Counted from the stretch's first letter, positions 1-7,800 are shown. The stretch: 11,270 nt of DNA from JBHHYN01 sp046757565 (GCA_046757565.1 JBHHYN010000100.1:1-11270); one strand, 5' to 3'. Translations and numbers: made by a program. Notes: generated from the letters alone by a model not told the origin.

Positions 1-2
1 GA

Positions 3-98
3 AGCATTGCTCAGGTTGACATAGCTAAAGGTGAATTGTCTTTATGGGAGGGCCTTCTTAGATCACCCATCTTAACGTCTAGTATATTCAATATGTAA
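3..98 (+). CDS. possible C-terminal tail of an upstream gene (partial)
   Basis: One frame stays open from the left edge to a TAA at 96-98. Its 31 residues read plausibly as a protein end, an amphipathic stretch with SLWEGLLRSPIL near the C-terminus. No start is in view and I do not recognise a family. If real, the gene ends inside the first palindromic unit of the downstream toxin-antitoxin operator, so the two loci would be packed tightly. A chance open frame of this length is quite possible, hence low confidence. Confidence 0.25.
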   Translation, partial: SIAQVDIAKGELSLWEGLLRSPILTSSIFNM

Positions 99-140
99 TA
101 ATTCAAATATATAATGAATTAATTCGTTCTTAATATAGTA
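78..140. promoter_or_regulatory. palindromic operator-like unit 1, upstream of the toxin-antitoxin operon
   Basis: This 63-bp AT-rich unit matches the unit at 152-214 at 48 of 63 positions without gaps (counted by eye). It is an imperfect palindrome about position 110: outer arms TAGTATATT (80-88) and AATATAGTA (132-140) differ at one base, and inner arms TAATTCA (99-105) and TGAATTA (115-121) are perfect. AbiEi antitoxins are known to repress their own operons by binding inverted repeats in the promoter, so I infer this is a binding site for the protein encoded from 214. The AT-richness also fits a promoter, but no single -35/-10 pair can be chosen with confidence. Confidence 0.6.
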
Positions 141-151
141 ATGCTCTCCAA

Positions 152-214
152 TCTAGTATATTATTAACGTAATTATTCAAATAATACATGAATAAATACG
201 TACATAATATACTA
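152..214. promoter_or_regulatory. palindromic operator-like unit 2, ending on the start codon
   Basis: This is the second copy of the 63-bp unit; the two axes (about 110 and 184) lie 74 bp apart, close to seven helical turns. Here the outer arms are perfect over 11 bp, TAGTATATTAT (154-164) against ATAATATACTA (204-214), and the inner arms TTATTCA (173-179) and TGAATAA (189-195) are also perfect. The right outer arm ends on the A of the ATG at 214. A repressor bound here would cover the translation start region and probably the core promoter. No Shine-Dalgarno sequence exists between the palindrome and the ATG. Confidence 0.65.
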
Positions 215-1359
215 TGGCAGCAACCGGAATAGGCAAGATCGACCGCGAGCGTCTTTCCTCTATATTACGAGGTACAAAAGGGACAATATCCGTGTCTGAA
301 GCGGCAGATATTCTGGATCTGCCCGGGATCGACGTGGCGAAAATGTTATCGCGCTGGGCTAAAAAAGGCTGGTTATCGAGAATACGCCGGGGCTTGTATA
401 TCCCGGTCCCGCTCGAATCAAAAACAGCGGATATCCCACTGGATGATCCCTGGGTTATCGCGGCCAGACTTTATGAACCTTGTTATATCGGTGGTTGGAG
501 TGCAGCGGAATATTGGGGCCTGACGGAGCAGATATTCCGGACAATAGTGGTGATGACCACGCAACGGCCACGGGATAGAACACCATCTATAAAAGGCACG
601 GACTTTTTATTACGTACGGTTCTCGATAAAGCCATGTTTGGGTTAAAACCCGTATGGCGTGGACAGGTAACGGTGAATATTTCTGATCCAACGCGAACGC
701 TTCTTGATATGCTGAGCGATCCGAAATTAGGTGGGGGAATACGTTCAGTTGTAGACATTCTTAGTAATTATTTACAATCTGAAAAAAGGGATTTGGAGCT
801 ACTTATTAACTATTCTGATCAATTGGGTAATGGAGCGGTATTTAAACGATTGGGTTTTTTGCTTGAGAGATATGCGGCGGATGAACAATCAATTATTCTA
901 CAATGTAAAAATCGGTTAAGTAGTGGTAATGCCAAACTCGATCCGAAATTGAAAACTGATAGATTAATTACGCGTTGGCGCTTATGGGTGCCGGATGAGC
1001 TTGTATATGGAAAAAAATCCGAAAAGGCTTATATAAATGAAATAGGTATCGTGAACATTGGTGATATCCCGGTTTCCCGCAATGCGTTATCAGCAATACT
1101 TGAGCGCTACCATATCAAACGGCTGGCCTTGTTTGGTTCTGCTGTTCGAGGTGAATTAACACCATCGAGTGATATCGATTTGCTGGTTGAATTTGAGCAA
1201 GGCAAGGCCCCCTCTCTCGGAGGTATGGTCATGATTAACGATGCCTTCAGTACGTTACTGGGTGGCCGTAAGGTTGATATTGCAACACCTTCAATTTTGA
1301 ATAACCCATACCGCCGCCGTGAGATAGAGAAAGATATGGAACTACTGTATGCCGCTTGA
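214..1359 (+). CDS. AbiEi-type antitoxin/repressor fused to an MntA-type nucleotidyltransferase
   Basis: This 381-residue protein has two recognisable parts. Residues about 8-70 form a winged helix ending in the typical AbiEi wing (RIRRGLYIPVP), followed by the AbiEi body with YIGGWSAAEYWGL (91-103), DPTRTLLDML (158-167) and KRLGFLLERY (211-220). Residues about 287-381 are a complete minimal nucleotidyltransferase domain: G308-S309, ten residues, then D320-I-D322 (GSX10DXD), with a third acidic residue at D355 and the family-typical ending ELLYAA. Known biology: AbiEi autoregulates the type IV AbiE system, and MntA modifies HepT with AMP to silence it in type VII systems. Here the AbiEii toxin is absent and a HepT gene follows, so I infer that the N-terminal part represses the operon and the C-terminal part neutralises HepT. 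Two operator-like palindromes lie upstream. The ATG at 214 has no Shine-Dalgarno, so translation may be leaderless. The middle of the gene (about 760-1060) is more AT-rich than the efflux genes, suggesting acquisition by transfer. Confidence 0.88.
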   Translation: MAATGIGKIDRERLSSILRGTKGTISVSEAADILDLPGIDVAKMLSRWAKKGWLSRIRRGLYIPVPLESKTADIPLDDPWVIAARLYEPCYIGGWSAAEYWGLTEQIFRTIVVMTTQRPRDRTPSIKGTDFLLRTVLDKAMFGLKPVWRGQVTVNISDPTRTLLDMLSDPKLGGGIRSVVDILSNYLQSEKRDLELLINYSDQLGNGAVFKRLGFLLERYAADEQSIILQCKNRLSSGNAKLDPKLKTDRLITRWRLWVPDELVYGKKSEKAYINEIGIVNIGDIPVSRNALSAILERYHIKRLALFGSAVRGELTPSSDIDLLVEFEQGKAPSLGGMVMINDAFSTLLGGRKVDIATPSILNNPYRRREIEKDMELLYAA

Positions 1360-1702
1360 AGACAGAGATGCCGCCTATTTATGGGATATGCTGCAGGCGG
1401 CAAAGGAAGTTGAGGGAATGATGGAAGATTATGATCTTGCCGGTTTTCTTAATAACCGCATGTTACAGAGAGCTGTAGAACGAAGCATCGAAATTATTGG
1501 TGAGGCTGCAAGGCGTGTCTCTTCCAATGGTCAACAGGCAACATCCGAGATCCCTTGGCGTGAAATTATCGGGCAACGCAATATTCTTGCCCATGAATAT
1601 GGCCAGATCGATCATGAATTACTTTATAAGACAGTTGTAGATGACATCCCTGAATTAATCCGTTATCTGGGAAAGGCATTACCGCCTATTGAAGGAGAAT
1701 AA
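1349..1702 (+). CDS. hepT: HepT-like HEPN ribonuclease toxin (DUF86 family)
   Basis: This 117-residue, largely helical protein matches the usual size of HepT toxins. The start is typical of the family (MPLEDRDAAYLWDMLQAA). The signature RNILAHEY gives R77, H82 and Y84, the RX4HXY motif: Arg and His form the HEPN RNase active site, and the Tyr is the residue that MntA modifies with AMP in characterised systems. The intact motif implies an active toxin controllable by covalent modification. The ATG lies 11 nt inside the end of the antitoxin gene, so translation is probably coupled and the antitoxin is made first. A later in-frame ATG (1388) would remove the conserved N-terminus, so 1349 is preferred. 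RNA target is not predictable from sequence. The family call is firm; the antitoxin role of its fused neighbour is inferred from order and motifs. Confidence 0.9.
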   Translation: MPLEDRDAAYLWDMLQAAKEVEGMMEDYDLAGFLNNRMLQRAVERSIEIIGEAARRVSSNGQQATSEIPWREIIGQRNILAHEYGQIDHELLYKTVVDDIPELIRYLGKALPPIEGE

Positions 1703-1729
1703 ATGATCCCGGCGGATAGAATAAAACCA

Positions 1730-1796
1730 GGTCCTGACCGGGGACATGGGTAACACTTTCGGCATGAAGGGGTTATCTATGTCCCCGGTCAAGACC
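1730..1796. repeat. long hairpin, possibly derived from insertion-sequence ends
   Basis: Two 24-nt arms, 1730-1753 and 1773-1796, are inverted with 21 of 24 matches, and the 19-nt loop can pair further (CTTTC with GAAGG). The core is GACCGGGGACAT against ATGTCCCCGGTC. From memory, GTTACCCATGTCCCCGGTC-type sequences flank integrase-core (IS481-like) transposases, so this may be a small non-autonomous element or a leftover pair of ends. It sits 28 nt after the hepT stop and 10 nt from the tRNA 3' end. Read on the minus strand it is followed by TGGTTTTATTC, so it could also terminate tRNA transcription. Confidence 0.6.
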
Positions 1797-1806
1797 TTGG
1801 CAAGAC

Positions 1807-1882
1807 TGGTGCCGGATGAGAGATTCGAACTCCCGACCATCCGCTTACAAGGCGGGCGCTCTACCAACTGAGCTAATCCGGC
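1807..1882 (-). tRNA. tRNA-Thr (anticodon UGU)
   Basis: On the minus strand the 76-nt sequence folds as a full cloverleaf: acceptor GCCGGAT/ATCCGGC, D arm GCTC-AGTTGGTA-GAGC, anticodon loop CTTGTAA, T arm GGGAG-TTCGAAT-CTCTC with one G-U pair, and an encoded ACCA end at 1807-1810. The anticodon UGU (complement at 1847-1849, tRNA positions 34-36) reads ACA threonine codons. The outermost anticodon-stem pair is a C-A mismatch; the other four pair. No convincing promoter is visible upstream (1883 onwards): the best TATAAC lies too close to the mature 5' end. The 3' end faces the toxin-antitoxin module, the side on which tRNA-targeting elements usually insert. Confidence 0.95.
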
Positions 1883-2170
1883 TTCGTTATAAAATTTCAG
1901 CCTGATATCAAGACTACGCTAACCCGGCCGCTACGGACTCCGTCCTCTCACGGCACTTGAACTCCTGTTCATCGTCCAGGACTCGTTACGTGACACCGCC
2001 CGGAACATCCCCGGCAAGTGCTCCAGACTTACCCTGCCTCCTGCTTCCATGCCACCGTGTCAGGGCGCACACACCGGGGCAACAGGCGGTTCATCAGGAA
2101 ACGCTTCTTTAGCAATCATCGGGATAACTGGTTATTATCGTTATTATAGCGTTGTTGATTCAACCCTGTT
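1883..2170. other. non-coding stretch with several inverted repeats
   Basis: No credible gene is visible between the tRNA and the efflux operon. There are small palindromes: ACGGA-C-TCCGT (1933-1943), TCCTG/CAGGA (1963-1967 and 1977-1981), and GCACTTG/CAAGTGC (1953-1959 and 2015-2021), which would enclose the second pair in a larger fold. ATAAC-TG-GTTAT (2124-2135) precedes the outer-membrane gene and could be an operator. The GC-rich, structured character of about 1920-2090 suggests an intergenic repeat or a decayed element. The efflux operon promoter should lie in about 2100-2200, where AT content rises, but I cannot pick one. Confidence 0.4.
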
Positions 2171-2218
2171 GTGTCGAAATCAAGAATAATACGGAACCTT
2201 GTCACGCATTTTTTTATT

Positions 2219-3634
2219 GTGAAGAGATCATCTATTCTGGCGCTCCTGTTGTGCTTCACTGGTTGTGCGAATTATACCTATCAGCCTGATCCCGTCGAAC
2301 CGGAAGCAGTGCTTGCCAAGATCCTCTCCAGGGATATCGATGACCCTTCATTCAGGCAGTTCATGCAGGCGAATGATTATGACGTCAGTCAGTGGCCGTT
2401 GCCGGAATGGGACCCGGACAGTCTCACCCTTGCCGCCATCTATTTCAATCCGGATATGAGGCTGGCCTTTGCACAGCTGCAGGTGAGACAGGCCGAGGTG
2501 CAGACAGCGGCCCAGCGTATAAATCCCAATGTCAGCATCCCGTTGGAATATCACAGCGATACGTCCGGTGGAATCTCCCCCTGGTTGACCGGTCTTGTTC
2601 CGGATTTTGTTTATGAGAGAAAGGCGAAAAGGCTGGCGAGAATAAACCATGCCAGGGCGCAGATAGAGACGGCAAGGATCGGGTTGGAAGAAACCGGATG
2701 GCAGTTGCGCTCCCGGTTAAGAGTGGCATTTATCGATTATTATGCCGCGCTGAGGCACAGGGATCTTTTACGGATCGAATTGCAATTAATGGAGAAGATA
2801 GTAAAACTGCTGCTGAGGCGTCAGGAGCTGGGTCAGGCAAGTAGCTTTGAGGTCAGTACGGCCCGTTTGGAAATGCAGCAACTCAAAGTAAGGCTTGCCG
2901 ATCAGGGACTATCGATTAATGACTCGTTATATGCACTGATCAGGTCAACCGGACTCCCCGCAGACAGGTTTGGCGAGATGAGTTTCTCTTTTTCAGAGAT
3001 GGAGCTCCTGCCCCGTGCGGAAGATCTTTCCATGCCCTCTATCCGCAACATCGCCCTGAAAAAACGTTTTGATGTCAGAAGGGCGCTGTCTGAGTATACT
3101 GCCAGCGAGGAGGCGCTAAAACTGGAGATCGAAAAACAATATCCGGATATAACTCTTTCTCCGGGGTTTGTTTTTGATCAAAGTGACAAGATTTGGTCAC
3201 TGGGCAGCGCCTGGATACTGCCACTGTTCCATAATAACCAGGGGCCAATTCAGGAGGCCCTGGCAAAAAGGGAGTTACAGCGGCTGCAATTCCTTAAATT
3301 ACAGACCGCAATCATCAATGATCTGGGTATGTATCGGAACCGGTATCTGAAATTGCTCGGCTCGTTGCGCGACTCCGGGGATCTTGTCGCACAAATGGAA
3401 GAGAGGGCCGCGCAGGCAAAAAAGCGATTTGAACTCGGCTATAGTGACCGGATTGAGTGGATGCGATCGAATCTTGAACTGCTCAGGCTGAAGCGGGCAT
3501 CCTTTGACATAAGAGTCGAAGCCATAAGGACCCTGCAGAAACTGGAAAATGTCTTGCAATACCCTCTGCGTACAGGCTTCGATATTCAGGATATCCTGGA
3601 AGAACTGTTTGTAAACAAACCTGCTTCATCGTAG
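2219..3634 (+). CDS. TolC/CusC-like outer-membrane efflux lipoprotein
   Basis: This is the outer-membrane channel component of a tripartite exporter. I chose the GTG at 2219 because it gives a compact lipoprotein signal: MKRSS, a hydrophobic run, then FTGC with the lipidated cysteine at residue 16. An in-frame GTG at 2171 would add 16 residues (487 aa in all); neither start has a clear Shine-Dalgarno. The mature part shows the duplicated long-helix pattern of outer membrane efflux proteins, with stretches such as LAFAQLQVRQAEVQTAAQRI and YNPN-like RINPNVSIP after the first helix, and a second helical repeat from about residue 350 (new numbering). Length is normal for the family. The adaptor gene follows after 10 nt and the pump after that, so the three form one operon. 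Family call is secure; substrate unknown. Confidence 0.85.
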   Translation: MKRSSILALLLCFTGCANYTYQPDPVEPEAVLAKILSRDIDDPSFRQFMQANDYDVSQWPLPEWDPDSLTLAAIYFNPDMRLAFAQLQVRQAEVQTAAQRINPNVSIPLEYHSDTSGGISPWLTGLVPDFVYERKAKRLARINHARAQIETARIGLEETGWQLRSRLRVAFIDYYAALRHRDLLRIELQLMEKIVKLLLRRQELGQASSFEVSTARLEMQQLKVRLADQGLSINDSLYALIRSTGLPADRFGEMSFSFSEMELLPRAEDLSMPSIRNIALKKRFDVRRALSEYTASEEALKLEIEKQYPDITLSPGFVFDQSDKIWSLGSAWILPLFHNNQGPIQEALAKRELQRLQFLKLQTAIINDLGMYRNRYLKLLGSLRDSGDLVAQMEERAAQAKKRFELGYSDRIEWMRSNLELLRLKRASFDIRVEAIRTLQKLENVLQYPLRTGFDIQDILEELFVNKPASS

Positions 3635-3644
3635 TTACCCGTTT

Positions 3645-4721
3645 ATGAAATTCAGTATCAATATATTCTTTCTGTTGGCGATAACCATTCTTGTTCTGTT
3701 CGGCAGAGAGGCGCTGCTTGAACGGGAGAAGACCGCTGAGAGTGAACCGGGCGGTGATGTCCCGGCGCTTAATGATGGAGAGGGTTCCCGCGCTCATATC
3801 GAAAACCACAACGACAGAAGAGCGCTGTGGATGCCTGAACCATTACAGGAAAAGAGTGGCATCCGGGGCGGCGAGCCGGAGCAAATGATATACCATCAGG
3901 AACTGGCCGCACAGGGTGAAGTAATCGAAATACAATCGTTACTTGAACTTCGCTCGTCCTATAACAGGGTCAGTGCTGAACTGGATGTGGCGAAGGCCGC
4001 ATTTAAAGTTTCAGAACAGTCGCTTGAACGCCTTAAGCTGTTACATAAGGAGGCCGGAAATATCTCGACCCGCCAATTACAGGATGCGGAGGCGAAAAGG
4101 GATGAAGATCAGGCACGGGTCAGGTCCGCAAGGATGCAAATGCAGGACCTGCATGACAGGGCAGTCTATTCCTGGGGAGAGATACTGGCTGCCTGGGCGT
4201 TTGATCCCCAATCGCCGGAGTTCAACAGCTTCATCAAACGGGACGAGGTGCTCCTGCTTGTTACCCTGGGTGTAAACCAGGACCTGCCCGGAGATGTGAA
4301 GTCCATTTATGTCCAGAAAGACGGCAAGCGGTCACTGGCCCGTCAGGCCTATTTAATCTCTTCGGCCCCACGGACATCCACAATCGTCCAAGGGGCCAGC
4401 TATTTTTTCAGGACCCGCTCGGATCAGTTACGTATCGGCATGCGTGTTCATGCCTGGGTCCCCATGGCCAATCACGATCTGTCCGGCGTAGTGATACCTG
4501 CCTCGGCAATGGTTTGGTACAACGGAAAACCGTGGTTATATGTCAGGCGGGACGGAGAATATTTTATCAGGCTTGCCATCAACGGGTTTAAAAAAATCAA
4601 AACGGGGTGGTTTGTCGAGGAGATGTCACTAACAGATGAGTGGGTCGTCAGCAGTGGCAGTCAAATGTTGTTGTCCGAAGAATTCCGCCGGCAAATCCCT
4701 GATGAGGACGATAATCCATAA
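3645..4721 (+). CDS. RND efflux periplasmic adaptor (membrane fusion protein), short form
   Basis: This 358-residue protein links the inner-membrane pump to the outer-membrane channel. Residues 5-20 form an N-terminal membrane anchor or signal, and residues about 98-171 form the alpha-helical hairpin that contacts the channel, rich in Ala, Glu, Arg and Leu. The C-terminal half has typical adaptor beta-domain sequence: IRLGM-like RIGMRVHAWVP (263-273), GVVIPASAMVWYNGKPWLYV (281-300), and a GWFV...LLSEEFR ending. I see little sequence on either side of the hairpin for the two lipoyl half-motifs of classical HlyD/AcrA/CusB adaptors, so this seems a reduced type. Family recognition comes mainly from the C-terminal part and from position between an outer-membrane factor and an RND gene. 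No Shine-Dalgarno is obvious before 3645; translation may be coupled to the preceding gene. Confidence 0.82.
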   Translation: MKFSINIFFLLAITILVLFGREALLEREKTAESEPGGDVPALNDGEGSRAHIENHNDRRALWMPEPLQEKSGIRGGEPEQMIYHQELAAQGEVIEIQSLLELRSSYNRVSAELDVAKAAFKVSEQSLERLKLLHKEAGNISTRQLQDAEAKRDEDQARVRSARMQMQDLHDRAVYSWGEILAAWAFDPQSPEFNSFIKRDEVLLLVTLGVNQDLPGDVKSIYVQKDGKRSLARQAYLISSAPRTSTIVQGASYFFRTRSDQLRIGMRVHAWVPMANHDLSGVVIPASAMVWYNGKPWLYVRRDGEYFIRLAINGFKKIKTGWFVEEMSLTDEWVVSSGSQMLLSEEFRRQIPDEDDNP

Positions 4722-4727
4722 CTTTAT

Positions 4728-4807
4728 GTCATTAGTCATTTGTCTGTTGTCCCTGGTCACGGTCACTTCAATTAATGGCAAGTGACGAATGACAAATGAC
4801 CAGAGAC
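4728..4807. repeat. heptad-phased GTC/GAC inverted repeat
   Basis: The gap between adaptor and pump genes is almost entirely an ordered repeat. GTC recurs at 4728, 4735, 4742, 4749, 4756 (every 7 nt) and 4762; after an 11-nt centre, GAC recurs at 4784, 4791, 4798 and 4805, again every 7 nt. The two halves pair: GTCACTT (4762-4768) with AAGTGAC (4780-4786), and GTCATTTGTC (4735-4744) with GACAAATGAC (4791-4800), both perfect though offset from a single register. Its end lies 7 nt before the pump start codon, so any RNA fold would bear on pump translation. It could also be a dispersed intergenic repeat. Confidence 0.7.
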
Positions 4808-4814
4808 AAATTTT

Positions 4815-7800
4815 ATGTTAGCCGCCATCGTCCGTTTTTCAATCCATTATCGCGGTGTGGTCATCGGACTTGCCGCCCTGTTGATGATCTACGGCGGCTT
4901 CCGCATGTCCAGGAGTGGACTGGATATCTTTCCTGAATTTTCTCCCAAGCTCATTATCGTGCAGACGGAAGCTCCCGGATACTCCTCCGAGCAGGTAGAG
5001 GTCCTCGTGACCCGGCCAATCGAAAATGTCCTGACGGGTTTAATCGGCCTCGAGCAGATCCGCTCCGAGTCGATCCAGGGTCTGTCGATTATCACTCTCG
5101 TCTTCAAGGAGAACTCGAATATCTATCGCAACCGGCAACTGGTCAGTGAACGGCTCACCGGGATCACCAATCGCCTGCCGGATACGGTTGCCGCCCCGGT
5201 CCCGTTACCCCTGGCCTCCTCCTCCGCGACTATCCTGACCATCGGTGTCACTTCAAAAAGCAGGGACCTGATGCAGTTACGGGGTATTGTTGACTGGACG
5301 GTTGTACCCAGGATACTCAGTGTTCCGGGTGTTGCCGATGTGAATGTCTTTGGTGGTGACGTCAGGCAACTTCAAATCCAGATCCTCCCTGAAAAACTGA
5401 TACGATTCGGCCTGAGCATCGATGATGTAATCCGGTCTGCCCGCCGGGCCAGTGGGATCATTGGCGCCGGTTTTATAGAAAATGATAATCAACGTATCAC
5501 CCTGTCGATCACCGGACAGGCCGATACCGCGGAAAAACTCGGCGCCATCATCATGGCCCGCAACAACGGGGTTAATATAACCCTGGGCGATGTGGCCGTT
5601 ATTACCCCTGCGGCTGCGCCACCGGTCGGTGCAGCAGCGATCATGACCAAACCAGGTGTCCTCATGATGGTGATCGGCCAGTACGGAGCCAATACCCTGA
5701 CGGTCTCCAGAAATATCGAGAAGGTCCTTGCAGAACTGAAACAGATCCTTGCGGGACAGGATATCACGCTCTATACCGATCTGTTCAGGCCGGCCAATTA
5801 TATCGAGACCTCCATCAGGAATATCTCGGGACACCTCATGGTTGGGGGAGTGTTTGTTATTGCCGTGCTGTTTGTATTTCTGTTTAATTTTCGCACCGCG
5901 TTTATTTCAGCATTGGCCATCCCCTTATCATTATTAAGTGCGGTTGTCGTTCTGCTCCAGTTCGGAGTTAACCTGAACATTATGATACTGGGTGGTCTGG
6001 CCATCGCCCTGGGAGAAGTGGTCGATGATGCCATTATCGACACGGAGAATATTTTCAGGCGGCTCAGGGAAAACAGTAGAGCGTCCGGGCCTGTGCCGCT
6101 GGCGGATGTGGTGTTCAATGCCTCAATGGAAGTAAGAGGTTCCGTCGTCTATGCCAGTTTTATCGTTGTCCTGGTTTTTGTGCCGTTGCTTACCCTGAGT
6201 GGCGTCGCCGGCCGCCTGTTTTCCCCCCTGGGCTTCTCCTACATCATCGCCATCCTGATGTCGTTGCTGGTTGCCTTGACGGTTACGCCCGCCCTTTGCT
6301 ATCTGTTGCTGGCAAGAGGCGGTATGCAGTCCCGGGATCCTCCGTTAATCAGGATCATCAAGCCCGCTTACGGCGCAGTGTTGCGGAGAATTTGCAAGGC
6401 GCCTGCCTTGACGATTGTCCTCACCTTGCTGTTTTGTCTGGGCGGCATTTCTATTTTGCCGGGTCTCGGTATGAAATTCCTTCCCGATCTCCGTGAAGGG
6501 CATTACATCGTACACACGACCAGTGTCCCCGGCACCTCACTGCAGGAATCCATTCGTATGGGTAATAAACTGACGGAAGAATTTCTTCGTATAGCCGGTG
6601 TGCGCTCCGTATCCCAATGGGCCGGACGGGCGGAACGTGGCGCCGACACGTTCGGCAGTCACTACAGTGAATACGAAGTGGATCTCGAACCCATGCCGGG
6701 TGGAGAACAGCAGCGTGTTATGGACAGGTTGCGTAGAATATTGAGGAATTTCCCCGGCATTCTGTTTGAAGCCAATACCTTCCTGATTGAGCGTGTCGAT
6801 GAAACCATCTCGGGTTATACTTCACCGGTTGTCGTCAATATATATGGGAACAATCTGGAATTACTCGACCAGAAGGCGAACGAAGTCGCCGCAGTGATGC
6901 GTTCCATCCAGGGCGCCACGGATATTCAACTGCGCTCACCGCCCGGCACACCCCAGTTACAGATGCGTTTGAAACCGGACGGTCTGGCCTACCGGGGCCT
7001 GCGTCCCCTGGATGTGATCAATGCCGTGCAGGTGGCGTTCGAAGGGAAAACCGTCGGCAAGGTTTACCAGGGCAATAGAGTTTATGATATATCCGTCCTG
7101 TTGCCTCCGGCAATGCGGCGTTACCCGGGCGATGTAAAAAACCTTCCGCTGCGTACGCCGGAGGGTGACATGATCACCCTCGGTGATGTCGTGGAAATTA
7201 CTGAAACCGGCGGCCGCTATAATATCCTCCATCAGGGCACACAGCGCTTACAGACGGTCACGTGCAATGTCAGTGGCCGTGATCTCGGTACATTCATGCA
7301 GGAGCTGAAAACTGCCGTTCTGCAACAGGTCCACTTCGATGCCGATATCTATCCGGAATTTACCGGTGCCGCCATCGAACAGGCCCGGGCCAGAAACGAA
7401 CTGGTTTTATACTCACTGCTGGCGGGTGCGGTCGTATTGATGTTGATCTTTATCGCCACAGGCAGTTTCAGGCACATGTTGCTGATGTTGATCAACCTGC
7501 CATTCTCTCTGGTCGGCGGTGTGATCGCCGTGTTACTGGGCGGTGGTACCCTGTCCGTAGGCTCCCTGGTCGGTTTTGTCACCCTGTTTGGCATCACCGT
7601 GCGCAACTCGATCATGCTGGTGTCCCATTATAAATACCTGGTTGAAGTGGATGGCAGGCAGTGGGACCTGGGGACGGCGATCCAGGGGGCGCAGGAACGG
7701 CTGCCCTCAATATTGATGACCGCGCTGGTCACGGCACTGGCCATGTTTCCTATTGCCTTCAACAGCGACAACCCGGGCCGCGAGATCATGGGGCCGATGG

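Noticed and set aside
214..1359. AbiEii-type toxin as the nucleotidyltransferase half
   Set aside because: The C-terminal motif is the compact MNT type (GSX10DXD, about 95 residues) rather than the larger AbiEii fold, and a HEPN toxin follows.
1807..1830. Second copy of the tRNA 3' end as an attachment site
   Set aside because: I scanned the left part of the window by eye for the last tRNA bases and found no duplicate, so an element boundary is not demonstrated.
1679..1867. Minus-strand open frame over the hairpin and tRNA
   Set aside because: It runs through the tRNA-Thr cloverleaf and the palindrome, has no recognisable motif and no ribosome site, so it is a chance frame.
1883..1915. TATAAC-like -10 box for the tRNA on the minus strand
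   Set aside because: It lies only about 4 nt from the mature 5' end, so initiation would fall inside the tRNA, and no -35 at proper spacing accompanies it.
4728..4807. Intrinsic terminator between adaptor and pump
   Set aside because: There is no GC-rich stem with a following U-tract, and termination here would split an obvious functional operon.
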